From Prodigiosinella confusarubida (GTDB lineage: Bacteria; Pseudomonadota; Gammaproteobacteria; Enterobacterales; Enterobacteriaceae), in the NCBI RefSeq assembly GCF_002847015.1, contig NZ_CP025085.1, positions 434,001 to 498,000 of the forward strand: a DNA stretch of 64,000 nt, given 5' to 3'. The translations under genes and the position numbers were made by a program. Each line of letters starts with the position of its first letter. Position 1 is the stretch's first letter. This document shows, piece after piece, positions 1 to 9,152 of the stretch. Below the pieces are notes generated by a model. That model did not search any database, was not told the DNA's origin, and saw nothing but the letters and a program-made list of their open reading frames with translations.

Positions 1-298
1 GAGAATAGCGATGTTTTTTTTCATCAAATAACGACATCAAGGCGACGTTATAGTAAAAAAAGTGGATTCCTCTTCTACAATAAAGATTGAGGGGAGGTCT
101 GTCATTCCGGCAAGCCACCTTGAAAAAGGAAAGCAGGGGTGAAGAAGACATAAAGGGCTTTCGTCGCGATATTCCATATCCGACCGACCGCCCGATAAAA
201 TCGCGTGAATAACGTGTGGCATAAATATTCTCAGCTGGCTGTTACCGTGATCCGGCAGCATCCAACACGCTGATGAATAACAAACCGGGAGGGGAAGC
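1..298. other. Non-coding region upstream of uspB
   Basis: No convincing complete gene is seen here. In E. coli uspA lies divergent to uspB, so this is probably part of the uspA-uspB regulatory region. No UspA N-terminus is present, so uspA, if kept, starts left of the window. Minus-strand ATG codons at positions 22-24 and 35-37 could begin a leftward gene, but only 8-12 codons are visible and neither reading was recognised. A strong ribosome-binding site for uspB (GGGAGGGGAAG) ends just before 299. Confidence 0.5.
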
Positions 299-634
299 AT
301 GATGAGTACATTGGCGCTTTTCTGGGCTTTATGTGTCGTCTGTATCATCAATATGGCGCGATATTATTCTTCATTACGCGTACTACTGCTGATACTGCGG
401 GACTGTGATCCACTCCTGTATCAATACGTAGATGGAGGCGGTTTCTTTACCTCTCACGGTCAACCAAGCAAGCAAATCCGGCTGGTACGTTATATCTACA
501 CCCAACGCTACATTGAACATCACGATCCAGAATTTATCCGCCGCTGCGAACGGGTCCGCGGCCAGTTTCTGCTGACCACCGCGCTTTGCGGACTGGTGAT
601 AGTTAGCTTGATTGCCATGTTAATCTGGTATTGA
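299..634 (+). CDS. uspB: Universal stress protein B
   Basis: UspB is a small inner-membrane protein of 111 residues, induced by sigma-S in stationary phase and linked in E. coli to ethanol tolerance. The protein aligns along its full length with E. coli UspB, for example in the blocks [17 protein letters not shown] and FIRRCERVR. Two membrane segments are visible, about residues 2-21 and 91-110, flanking a basic cytoplasmic loop. The start at 299 is supported by GGGAGGGGAAG immediately upstream and by E. coli UspB, which begins MISTVAL where this one begins MMSTLAL. It is convergent with pitA, as in E. coli, and shares a bidirectional terminator with it. Confidence 0.97.
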   Translation: MMSTLALFWALCVVCIINMARYYSSLRVLLLILRDCDPLLYQYVDGGGFFTSHGQPSKQIRLVRYIYTQRYIEHHDPEFIRRCERVRGQFLLTTALCGLVIVSLIAMLIWY

Positions 635-690
635 TATTGGCATGTCTGGAGGAGGGAAATGCGGGAGTGTCTTTTTGGTAACCTGAAAGT

Positions 691-722
691 AAAAGGCGAC
701 CTTTACAGGGTCGCCTTTCTTA
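691..722. terminator. Bidirectional terminator between uspB and pitA
   Basis: A perfect 10-bp inverted repeat, AAAGGCGACC (692-701) and GGTCGCCTTT (709-718), encloses a 7-nt loop. A-rich and T-rich flanks let it act as an intrinsic terminator for both convergent genes. Confidence 0.85.
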
Positions 723-744
723 TTCTTCATGGTAAGCACATGGG

Positions 745-2250
745 CTAAATCAGTTTCAACATCAACCAATAGATCACACCAGAAAGTACCAACGATACCG
801 GCAGCGTGAAGACCCACGCCAGCATGATATTTTTCACGGTCCTGCTCTGCACTCCGCCACCATCAACAATCATGGTTCCCGCCACGGCGGAAGAAAGAAC
901 ATGAGTGGTCGATACCGGCATCCCGGTATAGCTGGCAATACCAATCGACAATGCGGCGGTTACTTGTGCGGCAAGCCCCTGCGCATACGTCATGCCTTTC
1001 TTGCCAATCTTCTCACCGATAGTCGTGGCTACACGTTTCCAGCCCACCATCGTACCCAGTGACAGCGCCATCGCTACAGCGACAATGATCCAAACCGGCG
1101 CATATTCGACCGTTTTCAGCAAATCCTTACGCAAATTGCTCAACAAGTGCTGATCTTCTAACGAAGTTTCCGGCAACTTGATGGTGCGATCAATAGAATC
1201 AGAAATACACATCAGCAAGCGACGCACTTGAGCACGACTGTCGCCAGAGAGCTCATCGTAGCTTTTCAGATTACCCAGCAGACGCATTGTGTGGTCAATC
1301 GCCATCATCACGCGGGAACTATCACAATGAAACCCCGGCAGACCGTTGCCTGGAATGGTTTCATTCGGTGACGGAATCAGCGGTTCCGAGAGAGCAATCA
1401 CGTGCGCCAACTCGGCCCCATGAGACTGGTAATATTCCTGCAGGTTAAACACGGCATCACGGGTGCGGCTAATGTCATAGCCAGAAGCATTCAGATTGAC
1501 GACGAACCCGGCCGGCGCCACACCAATCAGCACCAACATGATAAGACCAATACCTTTCTGGCCATCGTTCGCACCGTGGGAAAAACTCACCCCCACGGCA
1601 GACAGAATCAGCGCAGTACGAGTCCAAAACGGTGGCTTCCGTTTACCATCCTGTTTTTCGCGTTCGGCAGGCGTCATGTGAATGCGCAGCCGCTTTTTAT
1701 TGCCACTCCAGTAGCGACGCAACAGATACACCAACAATCCAGCCATCACCAGGCCGACAATCGGAGAAAGGATCAACGACAGGAAAATACTGATCATTTT
1801 CGGAATGTTGAGTGCATCCACTACCGAAGTATCCGTCAGCAACGCATTGGTTAAACCAATACCGATGATGGAACCGATCAGTGTATGAGAACTGGAGGCC
1901 GGCAGACCGAAATACCAGGTCCCCAGGTTCCAGATAATCGCCGCCAGCAGCATGGAAAATACCATCACCAGACCGTGGACAGAACTGACATTCAGCAACA
2001 AATCCGTGGGAAGCAGGTGAACAATCGCATACGCGACGCTAAGCCCCCCCAGAAGTACACCAAAGAAGTTAAATACCCCGGCCATCACAACAGCAAGCTG
2101 TGCACGCATAGCGCGGGTATAGATAACGGTAGCGACCGCATTGGCTGTATCGTGGAAGCCATTAATCGCTTCATAGATCAATACAAACAACAAAGCCAGT
2201 ATCAACATCAGACCGGTATGAAAATCAATGCCGGCAAATAAATGTAGCAT
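745..2250 (-). CDS. pitA: Low-affinity inorganic phosphate transporter PitA
   Basis: PitA is an inner-membrane symporter that takes up metal-phosphate complexes with protons and is the constitutive phosphate (and zinc) uptake route in E. coli. The protein has 501 residues (E. coli 499) and the duplicated PHO4-family signatures: [18 protein letters not shown] near the N-terminus and [14 protein letters not shown] mid-protein, plus [14 protein letters not shown] near the C-terminus. About ten membrane helices are split by a central hydrophilic loop (about residues 245-375), which is the part least like E. coli. It lies between uspB and yhiN in the E. coli order. About 230 nt of A+T-rich sequence upstream (2251-2480) holds the divergent pitA and yhiN promoters; no known operator was identified there. 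Confidence 0.97.
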   Translation of the reverse strand: MLHLFAGIDFHTGLMLILALLFVLIYEAINGFHDTANAVATVIYTRAMRAQLAVVMAGVFNFFGVLLGGLSVAYAIVHLLPTDLLLNVSSVHGLVMVFSMLLAAIIWNLGTWYFGLPASSSHTLIGSIIGIGLTNALLTDTSVVDALNIPKMISIFLSLILSPIVGLVMAGLLVYLLRRYWSGNKKRLRIHMTPAEREKQDGKRKPPFWTRTALILSAVGVSFSHGANDGQKGIGLIMLVLIGVAPAGFVVNLNASGYDISRTRDAVFNLQEYYQSHGAELAHVIALSEPLIPSPNETIPGNGLPGFHCDSSRVMMAIDHTMRLLGNLKSYDELSGDSRAQVRRLLMCISDSIDRTIKLPETSLEDQHLLSNLRKDLLKTVEYAPVWIIVAVAMALSLGTMVGWKRVATTIGEKIGKKGMTYAQGLAAQVTAALSIGIASYTGMPVSTTHVLSSAVAGTMIVDGGGVQSRTVKNIMLAWVFTLPVSLVLSGVIYWLMLKLI

Positions 2251-2522
2251 AAGCGTTAGGCCATTAGGTGGTCATGAACGCGGCGCATTATCGGCGACAA
2301 GCAGGGGTATGGAAAAGCGAAATATGACATTATTTTGACTTACTCTACGTTAACCTTTTGCGGATATGGTATTTAATCAATAAAAATCAATGCATTAAAT
2401 ATTATTACCAAATTATATATTTTTTTACACTGGTCAGAGCATGCCGCGAACACTACAATTTGCCGCCCTGAAAGGCCATCAGGTTGCAGGCCGGGCCGTT
2501 ATTTATTACCGGGAGAACAAGC

Positions 2523-3707
2523 GTGGAACAGTTTGACGTAGTGGTTATCGGTGCCGGTGCCGCCGGGCTTTTCTGTGCCGCACAGGCCGGTCAACGTGGA
2601 CTACGAGTGCTACTGGTGGATAATGGTAAAAAACCCGGGCGTAAAATATTAATGTCCGGCGGCGGGCGCTGCAACTTCACCAATGTACACACCGAACCGG
2701 CTGCTTACCTGTCCCACAATCCCCATTTCTGCAAATCTGCGCTGGCACGCTACACCCAGTGGGATTTTATCGATCTGGTGAACCGCCACGGCATCGCGTA
2801 CCACGAGAAAACGCTGGGACAATTGTTCTGCGATGATTCGGCACAGCAGATTGTCGATATGCTGATGAAAGAGTGTGAATATGGCAATGTCACCCTGCGG
2901 TTGCGTAGCGAAGTGTTATCGGTAGAGAAACAACAACAGTTTCAGGTTCAGCTCACACAAGAGATGGTGCAGACACCGGCGCTGGTGATTGCCAGCGGTG
3001 GACTTTCCATGCCAGGGCTTGGTGCCTCGCCGTTTGGTTATCAGTTGGCCCAGCAGTTTGGCATCAACGTACTCCCCACCCGGGCCGCACTGGTGCCCTT
3101 TACGTTGCATAAACCGCTGCTGGAACAGTTGCAAACCCTCTCTGGCGTTTCGGTACCCGCCATCGTGACAGCCGAAAACGGCACCAGCTTTCGCGAGAAT
3201 ATTCTGTTTACTCATCGCGGCCTCTCTGGTCCGGCGATCCTTCAGCTTTCCAGTTACTGGCAAGCGGGAGAATTCGTCACCATCAACCTGCTTCCCAACA
3301 TCGATCTGGCGGCGCGTATCAATGCTGAACAACTTGCACACCCCAATCAAAGCCTGAAAAACACGCTGGCACAGTGGCTACCCAAGCGGCTGGTGGAATG
3401 CCTGCAAACGCTGGAACAACTGCCGGATATCACCCTGAAACAGCTTAATCCTGCCCAGCAGACACAATTGGAGAACGCGCTACAACGTTGGCGGGTTCAA
3501 CCCAACGGCACCGAGGGTTATCGCACGGCAGAAGTGACACTGGGTGGTGTGGACACACGGGAGCTGTCCTCCAAAACCATGGTAGCCAACAAGGTTCCGG
3601 GACTTTATTTTATCGGCGAAGTGGTGGACGTCACCGGCTGGCTCGGCGGCTACAACTTCCAGTGGGCCTGGAGTTCAGCCTGGGCCTGCGCACAGGCGCT
3701 GGGGTGA
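2523..3707 (+). CDS. yhiN: YhiN family FAD/NAD(P)-dependent oxidoreductase
   Basis: This is a predicted flavoprotein of the HI0933/YhiN family whose substrate is not established. It opens with a Rossmann dinucleotide-binding motif, VVIGAGAAGLFCA, followed by KKPGRKILMSGGGRCNFTN, the family hallmark. The C-terminal FAD-binding end reads GLYFIGEVVDVTGWLGGYNFQWAW. I chose the GTG at 2523, which gives 394 residues beginning MEQFDVVVIGAG like the E. coli protein. GGGAG sits 9 nt upstream of it. The reading frame is open 39 nt further upstream, but that extension has no homology. It is divergent from pitA, as in E. coli. Confidence 0.93.
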   Translation: MEQFDVVVIGAGAAGLFCAAQAGQRGLRVLLVDNGKKPGRKILMSGGGRCNFTNVHTEPAAYLSHNPHFCKSALARYTQWDFIDLVNRHGIAYHEKTLGQLFCDDSAQQIVDMLMKECEYGNVTLRLRSEVLSVEKQQQFQVQLTQEMVQTPALVIASGGLSMPGLGASPFGYQLAQQFGINVLPTRAALVPFTLHKPLLEQLQTLSGVSVPAIVTAENGTSFRENILFTHRGLSGPAILQLSSYWQAGEFVTINLLPNIDLAARINAEQLAHPNQSLKNTLAQWLPKRLVECLQTLEQLPDITLKQLNPAQQTQLENALQRWRVQPNGTEGYRTAEVTLGGVDTRELSSKTMVANKVPGLYFIGEVVDVTGWLGGYNFQWAWSSAWACAQALG

Positions 3708-3966
3708 TTATACAAGGACAATACGTTAGATTTTCTGTGGGAACACAATATCAGTTGTTGGCATATTAACTGATCATTTTTTTGGCAATCACTTAATAGT
3801 AGCAATCGCTATAACTATGGAAAGATAAAAAATAAAAATAGAGAATTAAAAATGCATCAATGATGGACAAAGGTTTGATTTATTCAACAACGCCAATAAT
3901 ACCTTGAGAGATAATGCATTAATCTGTTTAATGTAATTGGGTGAGAATAGATCACGAATAAAAAAG

Positions 3967-4749
3967 ATGAACGTTAACCAGACTCTCAGCCCCGATCTGG
4001 ACGAGTGGATAAATGCGCAAAATCCTATCGTTTCTATGTCTAAAGAGTATCCAGCGGGCCACAACATTACCTTGCATCAGCACAGCCGTGGACAACTGGT
4101 TTATGGCTGCTCCGGGATGATGGAACTGCGCACCCGAGATGAGTATTGGATGCTTCCTCCCCTTCGTGGCGTCTGGATACCACCACAGGTGGATCATGCT
4201 ATGGTCGCCCGAACTGCGGTATCTTTGCGTACCCTTTATGTCAATATCAAGGCGTTTTCTATTGCCTTGCCGCTTCATCCGATGGGCATTAATGTGTCAC
4301 CTCTATTACGAGAGTTGCTCGCTCAGGCCTCAAAATTTCATTTAAATTATCCACCAGAAAGTTTTGAATCACGTTTACTTTCATTAACTTTGGAGGAAAT
4401 GCAACGTTCCGCCGAGAATGGTCTTCGATTACCCATGGGTCGAGACAAACGGCTACGCAGCATCTGTGATGCGCTTTTTGCGCATCCAGGTGATCCACGT
4501 TCCTTATTCGAGTGGGCAAATGAGGTTGGTGCAACAACTCGGACACTCACGCGATTATTTCAAAATGAGACGGGAATGCCATTTGTCCATTGGCGTCAGC
4601 AGTTACGTATTGTCGATGCAATTCCAAGGCTCATTGCAGGCGAACGCATTAGCCAAATTGCCGATAGTTTAGGTTACAACTCCCAAGGGGCTTTTACCGT
4701 GATGTTTAAGCGAGTGACTGGCAAAGTGCCCAGTGATTATTTTAGTTGA
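3967..4749 (+). CDS. AraC family transcriptional regulator (cupin N-terminus, NimR-like)
   Basis: This is a DNA-binding regulator of about 260 residues. The N-terminal half (to about residue 150) is an RmlC-type cupin sensing domain with HQHSRGQLVYG and WIPPQVDHAM. The C-terminal about 100 residues hold two helix-turn-helix motifs of the AraC type, the second reading ISQIADSLGYNSQGAF followed by the family ending FKRVTGKVPSDYF. The frame is open back to a TTG at 3937, but the ATG at 3967 gives the usual family length; its ribosome-binding site is weak. The EamA exporter gene starts 97 nt downstream on the same strand, so this regulator probably controls it, as E. coli NimR controls the exporter NimT. 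The effector is unknown. Confidence 0.85.
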   Translation: MNVNQTLSPDLDEWINAQNPIVSMSKEYPAGHNITLHQHSRGQLVYGCSGMMELRTRDEYWMLPPLRGVWIPPQVDHAMVARTAVSLRTLYVNIKAFSIALPLHPMGINVSPLLRELLAQASKFHLNYPPESFESRLLSLTLEEMQRSAENGLRLPMGRDKRLRSICDALFAHPGDPRSLFEWANEVGATTRTLTRLFQNETGMPFVHWRQQLRIVDAIPRLIAGERISQIADSLGYNSQGAFTVMFKRVTGKVPSDYFS

Positions 4750-4846
4750 TAAGTCCGATTCGACGATAAACCTGTCTCATTCAAAAGAAACTAAAAATAG
4801 TTAATCCATATACTGTTCTGATTAATGAAAATTAATTGGGGAACAG

Positions 4847-5791
4847 ATGAAAACCTCTCGAGTGGCAACGATAAACCAATACCTTTTGTTAGTAATCATA
4901 TCCACTTTTCTACAAGGTTCCTCTTTCGTAAGCACCAAGATAGTTATGAGCGATGTCCCACCACTCTGGACAGCCTCTGCTCGTTTCTTTGTTGCGGCAC
5001 TAACGTTATGCCCTTTTGTCTTTTTACTGATGCGCCGCCAACAACTAAAGTTACGTGATCTACCTTGGGTACAGCTTTTCTTAATCGGCTCATTACAAAC
5101 AACGGGTGTTATGGCATTCCTGAACTTTGGATTACTGTCTACGTCTCCCTCTACTGCTGCGATTTTAATGGCAAGCAATCCCTTATTAGTCGTCCCGCTG
5201 GCATGGATTTTTCTGGGTGAGCGGTCATCAATGCTGGCGTTGGTTGGATTACTTATCGCTTTTATAGGCGTGATAATTTGTATCGGTATCAGCCATTCCG
5301 GAAACGGTATTAATTATGGTGACGGGCTGGTCATGTTGGCATCAGGGTGTTGGGCATGCTCCACGGTGCTTAATAAAAAGTTTGATTTTACCCTTTCACC
5401 ATGGATAGTAACATTTTGGCAGATGTTGCTTGGAGCCTTGGTTTTGGCAATTGTTGCCATAGTAAGTAAACAACATCCCGCGCTGCCTTCCACACCTTAT
5501 AAATGGGGAATGTTTTTTTGGTTGGCCATCCCAGCGTCAACAGGAGCAATGGGATTATGGTTCGCGGCCCTGAAAATTGGCGGCTCTGTACAAACCAGCG
5601 GTTTTTTGTTCCTGTGTCCATTATTTGCTGCATTAATCGCTTTCGCATTGACACGGCAAACCCCAGCGCTGCACGAAGTTATTGGTGGCGTACTAATTGG
5701 CGTTGGACTGTATATTATGTCTCGCTGGCGCTATGCCAGCGAGGAAGAGGGGGCCAAACAGAAAAAAGCATTAGAGGAAATAAACGATTAA
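4847..5791 (+). CDS. EamA/DMT family transporter
   Basis: This is an inner-membrane exporter of the drug/metabolite transporter superfamily with 314 residues and about ten predicted helices in two EamA repeats. Family features are visible: FLQGSSFVSTKIVM in helix 1, MASNPLLVVPLAWIFLGER at the end of the first repeat, and GGVLIGVGLYIM in the last helix. A charged C-terminal tail (about residues 293-314) is cytoplasmic. GGGGAA lies 5 nt before the ATG. It is probably regulated by the AraC protein encoded just upstream. Substrate cannot be inferred; members export amino acids or other metabolites. Confidence 0.88.
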   Translation: MKTSRVATINQYLLLVIISTFLQGSSFVSTKIVMSDVPPLWTASARFFVAALTLCPFVFLLMRRQQLKLRDLPWVQLFLIGSLQTTGVMAFLNFGLLSTSPSTAAILMASNPLLVVPLAWIFLGERSSMLALVGLLIAFIGVIICIGISHSGNGINYGDGLVMLASGCWACSTVLNKKFDFTLSPWIVTFWQMLLGALVLAIVAIVSKQHPALPSTPYKWGMFFWLAIPASTGAMGLWFAALKIGGSVQTSGFLFLCPLFAALIAFALTRQTPALHEVIGGVLIGVGLYIMSRWRYASEEEGAKQKKALEEIND

Positions 5792-5804
5792 CAGCGTTCC
5801 ACAA

Positions 5805-6330
5805 TCATAGCGATGCCTTGTCCTCGGACAGCTCTAATTCCGCTTTTGAGCATACTTGTTGAGCAGCCATACTATGAGTAGCACACAACATTCCAATACC
5901 AAACCCAGTCATTTGCATCAGTGTTAACAAACTAAATATCGGTAATCGTAGGCTCTCAGGTTCGTTTTGTACTCGCGAAATGAGGCTCACTTTTGCCAGG
6001 CCATTGCCGATTCCAGCCCAGATAATAAAAAACAAAGGCCATGGCATTTCCATCTGTTGAAAGGTACAAATAAATCCAATAGACATCAGGGCCACGCCAG
6101 CAAAGAAGATGTTTTCAATGCCCATTCTTCCGCTCCTACGAAGCCAATAACCAGCAAGCCTGGCACCAATGAATTCCCTACGGCCCAGATGGCTAATAGT
6201 AGCCCCATTGTTTTAGCTGCAGTATCAGGCGTTAGCAACTTGGACAGAATTAGAAAACCGACATTATACGCTGCACTTCCCAATGTATCTGCCATGCTGA
6301 TTATCAACATGCCGGCAACTTTTCCTCGTT
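5805..6330 (-). pseudogene. Remnant of an MFS transporter (3' half, frameshifted)
   Basis: Two overlapping minus-strand reading frames encode consecutive parts of one membrane protein. The upstream part (6310 to 6086) reads ISMADTLGSAAYNVGFLILS and the downstream part (6125 to 5805) reads FFAGVALMSIGFICTFQQ. Both look like major facilitator superfamily helices, and joining them needs a frameshift near 6090-6125. The 5' half is absent: the readable frame continues only to about 6330, where sequence resembling RadC begins on the other strand. The gene is therefore both truncated and frameshifted. It is convergent with the EamA gene, 13 nt away. Original substrate is unknown. Confidence 0.7.
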
Positions 6331-6492
6331 CGATGCCGCTTTGCTGGTGCGTGACCCTCGCGGGCGCTATACGCTGGCATCAGCGAAACAGATTCTGGAA
6401 GTCGCGCGCCTGGTCATCAACCAGAAGATGCAGCGCGGCACCGAGTTCAATTCACCTTTTGCGGTCAAGGAGTATCTGCGCGCTTCGCTTGC
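6320..6492 (+). pseudogene. Internal N-terminal fragment of a RadC (JAB-domain) protein
   Basis: The plus-strand frame reads SSFDAALLVRDPRGRY and then LASAKQILEVARLVINQKMQ, ending with SPFAVKEYLR. This is the N-terminal segment of the RadC-like proteins carried by integrative elements and plasmids, just before their JAB/MPN metalloprotease core. After about 6492 the sequence no longer matches; the expected continuation GFDHEVFA-type and the HxHPSG catalytic motif are missing. No start codon is attached. From here to 6701 I see no further gene. The fragment marks the left edge of inserted mobile DNA. Assignment rests on remembered family sequence, not a search. Confidence 0.6.
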
Positions 6493-6701
6493 CTACGGTT
6501 CGACACACAAGGGCGGCCGTTGCCATGTTCAGCCGTTTCCCACCGATGTTCCATCACAAAGATCGGGGGCTTGGCCTTTTTCTCTGCAAAAAATGTTGGA
6601 GCAACCCAACCCATGATTTTTTACACGAGCTATGTCTTACAAACCTGAGCTGACGCATGTAACCTTGTCAGAAAAGTAATGAACACAAAAATGAAGCTCA
6701 T

Positions 6702-8303
6702 ATGACAACGCCTACTCAAATTGACACTACCAGCTTGCTCACCATATTAGGCGTTATCGCCGCCGTCTGGGCGTTGATTTCTCCTACCAACAGGCTTCGT
6801 TTTCGCTTCTGTATGACTTGGAGAGATTGGTTTGTCGGTGGCGTAGTTTTTCTCCTCATTCACTATTTAGTTTTTGCTCCGGCCTTAGAAAGACTTGGGC
6901 TGTACTACAGCCTAGGGCCGTGGAAGTGGGGGCTTGATAGTTCAAGCGCGGTTTACCTGCTTCTCCTATCCGTTGCCTGCTACTTCTTTTGGCGTACAAG
7001 ATTTCCTACTCTTGCCCGAGGTAGAGTCCACATATTCCGTGAACTGATTGAAAACCTGCATCTCACCAGGCGATATGACGAGTTGGTATTGCTTGTCGAA
7101 CCTCAACTGCCGAAACTGATTTCCTTGGCCAAGCAGCAGTCTTTGCTCGTGCGCTGGATTGATCATTTCGACAGGCAAAAAATTGACATGGCCGCTCTGT
7201 TTCGCGGTGATAGACCACCAGTACTACCTGCATGGCGAAAGCGTTTGAATTCCTTACTTCAAAAATTGAAGTCGTGGAGTTTGGCCCGTGATGATGCCAG
7301 CACGCAAGCCCGTGAGGTCCTCTTAAATATGGTCACTTCTCCAGAGCTGACGATCCATCTGGCGGTGGCGCACCCACATTTTTGCCTCAGGCTTCTTGAA
7401 TCCAATGAAGCGATAAACTCCGACTTTATTGACCACTACATAGATGCACTGCTCGATGCTCCTGGGAGTCGTCTCTATGTGGAGTTGAAAAACAATCAAA
7501 ACCTCAGTGTTGGTAGTAGGTTATATCTTCCTGAAAATAACAGATTGCTTCGATTTTTCTTTGCCGACGCCGAGATGGCGTTGAAGAACGGTCTGGATAA
7601 GGCCATTGGTGAGGCTGTATGCAGACGGCTCGATGAAGATAATGAGTTGGTCGAGAAACTCAACAAACCACTAGGCTCCTACTATGACGCAGGCAGGTTC
7701 CGCTGCCCAATCAATTCGGGAATAACACTTTTCGAAATCATGATCCATGAGGGCATCCATCAGGGTCTGCACAATCATATGTGGTTGCACTATTTTGGGC
7801 ACTTCGCGGAAAAGATCCTCAAGCAAATGACTGTGCAGCCGGATGAGGAAAGCTATCAAGAGTGGCCGACACCTTTTCACTATCTTCTCTACCGCTTGGT
7901 CAGCGTTGCCACGGATTGGGCTGAACAGTGTGCGCGAATTACGGACTCTGAGATACCCGAGGCTACCCGTGCTGCTGATGGTTTTGATCGGCACTATATT
8001 TCTAAGGAAGCCACCAAGGTGCTTGGCTCGATGCTAGGAGATATCATTCCAAGTGAGAAAATCTCGGCACAGTTCAAGACATATTTGCTGGAGGTCGTCG
8101 TTCGCAGCCATATCAAGATTCAGCGTGACGCTAATTTGGCGGATGTCTCCTCGTCGTTTATTACTGCAGTGATCTCGGGAGCGAACATGCCGACCAAGAG
8201 CTCATATCGCGTGGCCTTGAAAAGCGAATTTCAAAAGATTGACCATGTAATTAGAAGTGATGCATCAGCATTTGGGCAAGCTCTCGATGCTTCCCTTTTG
8301 TGA
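6702..8303 (+). CDS. Unrecognised membrane-anchored protein, 533 residues
   Basis: I do not recognise this protein. The N-terminus has three hydrophobic stretches (about residues 12-27, 46-65 and 85-102) that could be membrane helices. A soluble, mostly helical region of about 430 residues follows. Residues 349-359 read HEGIHQGLHNH: histidines at 349, 353 and 359 with glutamate 350 have the spacing of a zincin HExxHxxxxxH zinc site, although the glycine usual in metzincins is displaced by one position. The frame is open throughout with no sign of decay. It stands alone, flanked on the left by a RadC fragment and on the right by another gene fragment (8369-8500), so it looks like cargo of a mobile element. 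Function is unknown; a defence or stress role would be speculation. Confidence 0.8.
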   Translation: MTTPTQIDTTSLLTILGVIAAVWALISPTNRLRFRFCMTWRDWFVGGVVFLLIHYLVFAPALERLGLYYSLGPWKWGLDSSSAVYLLLLSVACYFFWRTRFPTLARGRVHIFRELIENLHLTRRYDELVLLVEPQLPKLISLAKQQSLLVRWIDHFDRQKIDMAALFRGDRPPVLPAWRKRLNSLLQKLKSWSLARDDASTQAREVLLNMVTSPELTIHLAVAHPHFCLRLLESNEAINSDFIDHYIDALLDAPGSRLYVELKNNQNLSVGSRLYLPENNRLLRFFFADAEMALKNGLDKAIGEAVCRRLDEDNELVEKLNKPLGSYYDAGRFRCPINSGITLFEIMIHEGIHQGLHNHMWLHYFGHFAEKILKQMTVQPDEESYQEWPTPFHYLLYRLVSVATDWAEQCARITDSEIPEATRAADGFDRHYISKEATKVLGSMLGDIIPSEKISAQFKTYLLEVVVRSHIKIQRDANLADVSSSFITAVISGANMPTKSSYRVALKSEFQKIDHVIRSDASAFGQALDASLL

Positions 8304-8368
8304 TATTGATAGAGGCTTAATACGAATAAGTCAGTGGTGCATTAGTAGTTATTTGTCTTTTGCTGATT

Positions 8369-8500
8369 TAATTAGTTCGCATGTCTGACGTTTGCGGTCG
8401 GCACGACTTGATTGAGGCCATAGCCCGTGCGCTCGTCCCCTTCGGAAACGAGTCGCATCATGGCCTCACGCATTTCACTCGATATAGGTGTACTCGCCTC
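8369..8500 (-). pseudogene. 3' fragment of an unidentified gene at the right edge of the insertion
   Basis: The minus strand stays open with protein-like composition from about 8500 to a TAA at 8369-8371, reading STPISSEMREAMMRLVSEGD and then ERTGYGLNQVVPTA. I cannot name the family. Local composition is richer in G+C than the flanks. There is no start codon, and the left-flanking mobile debris suggests it is the tail of a lost element gene. The junction with the lipoprotein gene lies at about 8490-8505. Confidence 0.3.
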
Positions 8501-8838
8501 TTTCCGCCTGCACGACTTATGGTAATAAATCCCTGAAAAACGAAACTCAGCAGACCGTTAAAACCAAAATCGTTAAAGGGAAAACTACGCAGCAGGAAAT
8601 CTTGGCTGCATTTGGGGAGCCGCAAACACGCGCAACCAATGATGGTCAGGAAATGTGGTCTTACTCCAGTATGTCAGGCGAGAGTCAGATATCGAACTAT
8701 GTTCCCGGTCTGGCCTTGCTGAAGAACAGCAACACCGCTCATATGAACTCCCTTGAAATCTGGTTTAAAGGGAATGTTGTTGATCGATATAATTTCAGTC
8801 AGACGGCAAGTAAGGTTTCTCGTGGGTTGTTGGATTAA
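8488..8838 (+). pseudogene. 5'-truncated lipoprotein gene (BamE/SmpA-like fold)
   Basis: The frame encodes LSACTTYGNKSLKNE, a lipobox with its lipidation cysteine. The region IVKGKTTQQEILAAFGEPQT then resembles SmpA/OmlA-type small lipoproteins. Only seven residues precede the cysteine and an in-frame TAG stands directly before the GTG at 8488, so the signal peptide is missing. The upstream sequence belongs to the unrelated fragment at 8369-8500. The mature domain is intact to its stop, but export would fail. The insertion probably replaced the original start. It could be a small cytosolic protein from the GTG, but no ribosome-binding site supports that. Confidence 0.6.
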
Positions 8839-8978
8839 AAATATCTGATACAGAGCCTACAAAACAAAATCAGTCGCTGTCGGAAGAGATTTTTGGTGAG
8901 CATAAACAATAATGACATCGAGACATTTAAAGAAAAAATTCTGAAAATCAGAATGTTATCGCACCATCATATATAGAA

Positions 8979-9152
8979 ATGACTCGTGAAGCTATTTTAT
9001 ACAGGACCAAAAATACAAAGGCCAAAACAGTCATGATATCTAATACCGTAGGCATTACCTCCACTAACGTATTCAAAATAAACGATTTATATCCGCATCA
9101 AGTCCGTAAACAGGCATCTGTTCGTCAGTTTGTGGATTTCTATGGGCAGTGA
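8979..9152 (+). other. Short open frame of unknown origin before the NmrA remnant
   Basis: A 57-codon frame from ATG 8979 to TGA 9150-9152 begins MTREAILYRTKN and ends RQFVDFYGQ. It is open without a start back to about 8930. I recognise no family, and there is no clear ribosome-binding site. It ends 4 nt inside the next truncated gene. It may be a gene fragment rather than a functional peptide gene. Confidence 0.3.

Noticed and set aside
5967-6653. 228-codon plus-strand frame
   Set aside because: It runs antisense through the MFS remnant and out of frame through the RadC fragment, so it is a chimeric chance frame.
8440-8470. ATG near 8458 as a start giving the lipoprotein a signal peptide
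   Set aside because: The frame is different from the lipoprotein frame and its residues (MASRISLDIGVLAS) are not a clean signal peptide, so a sequencing frameshift is possible but not supported.
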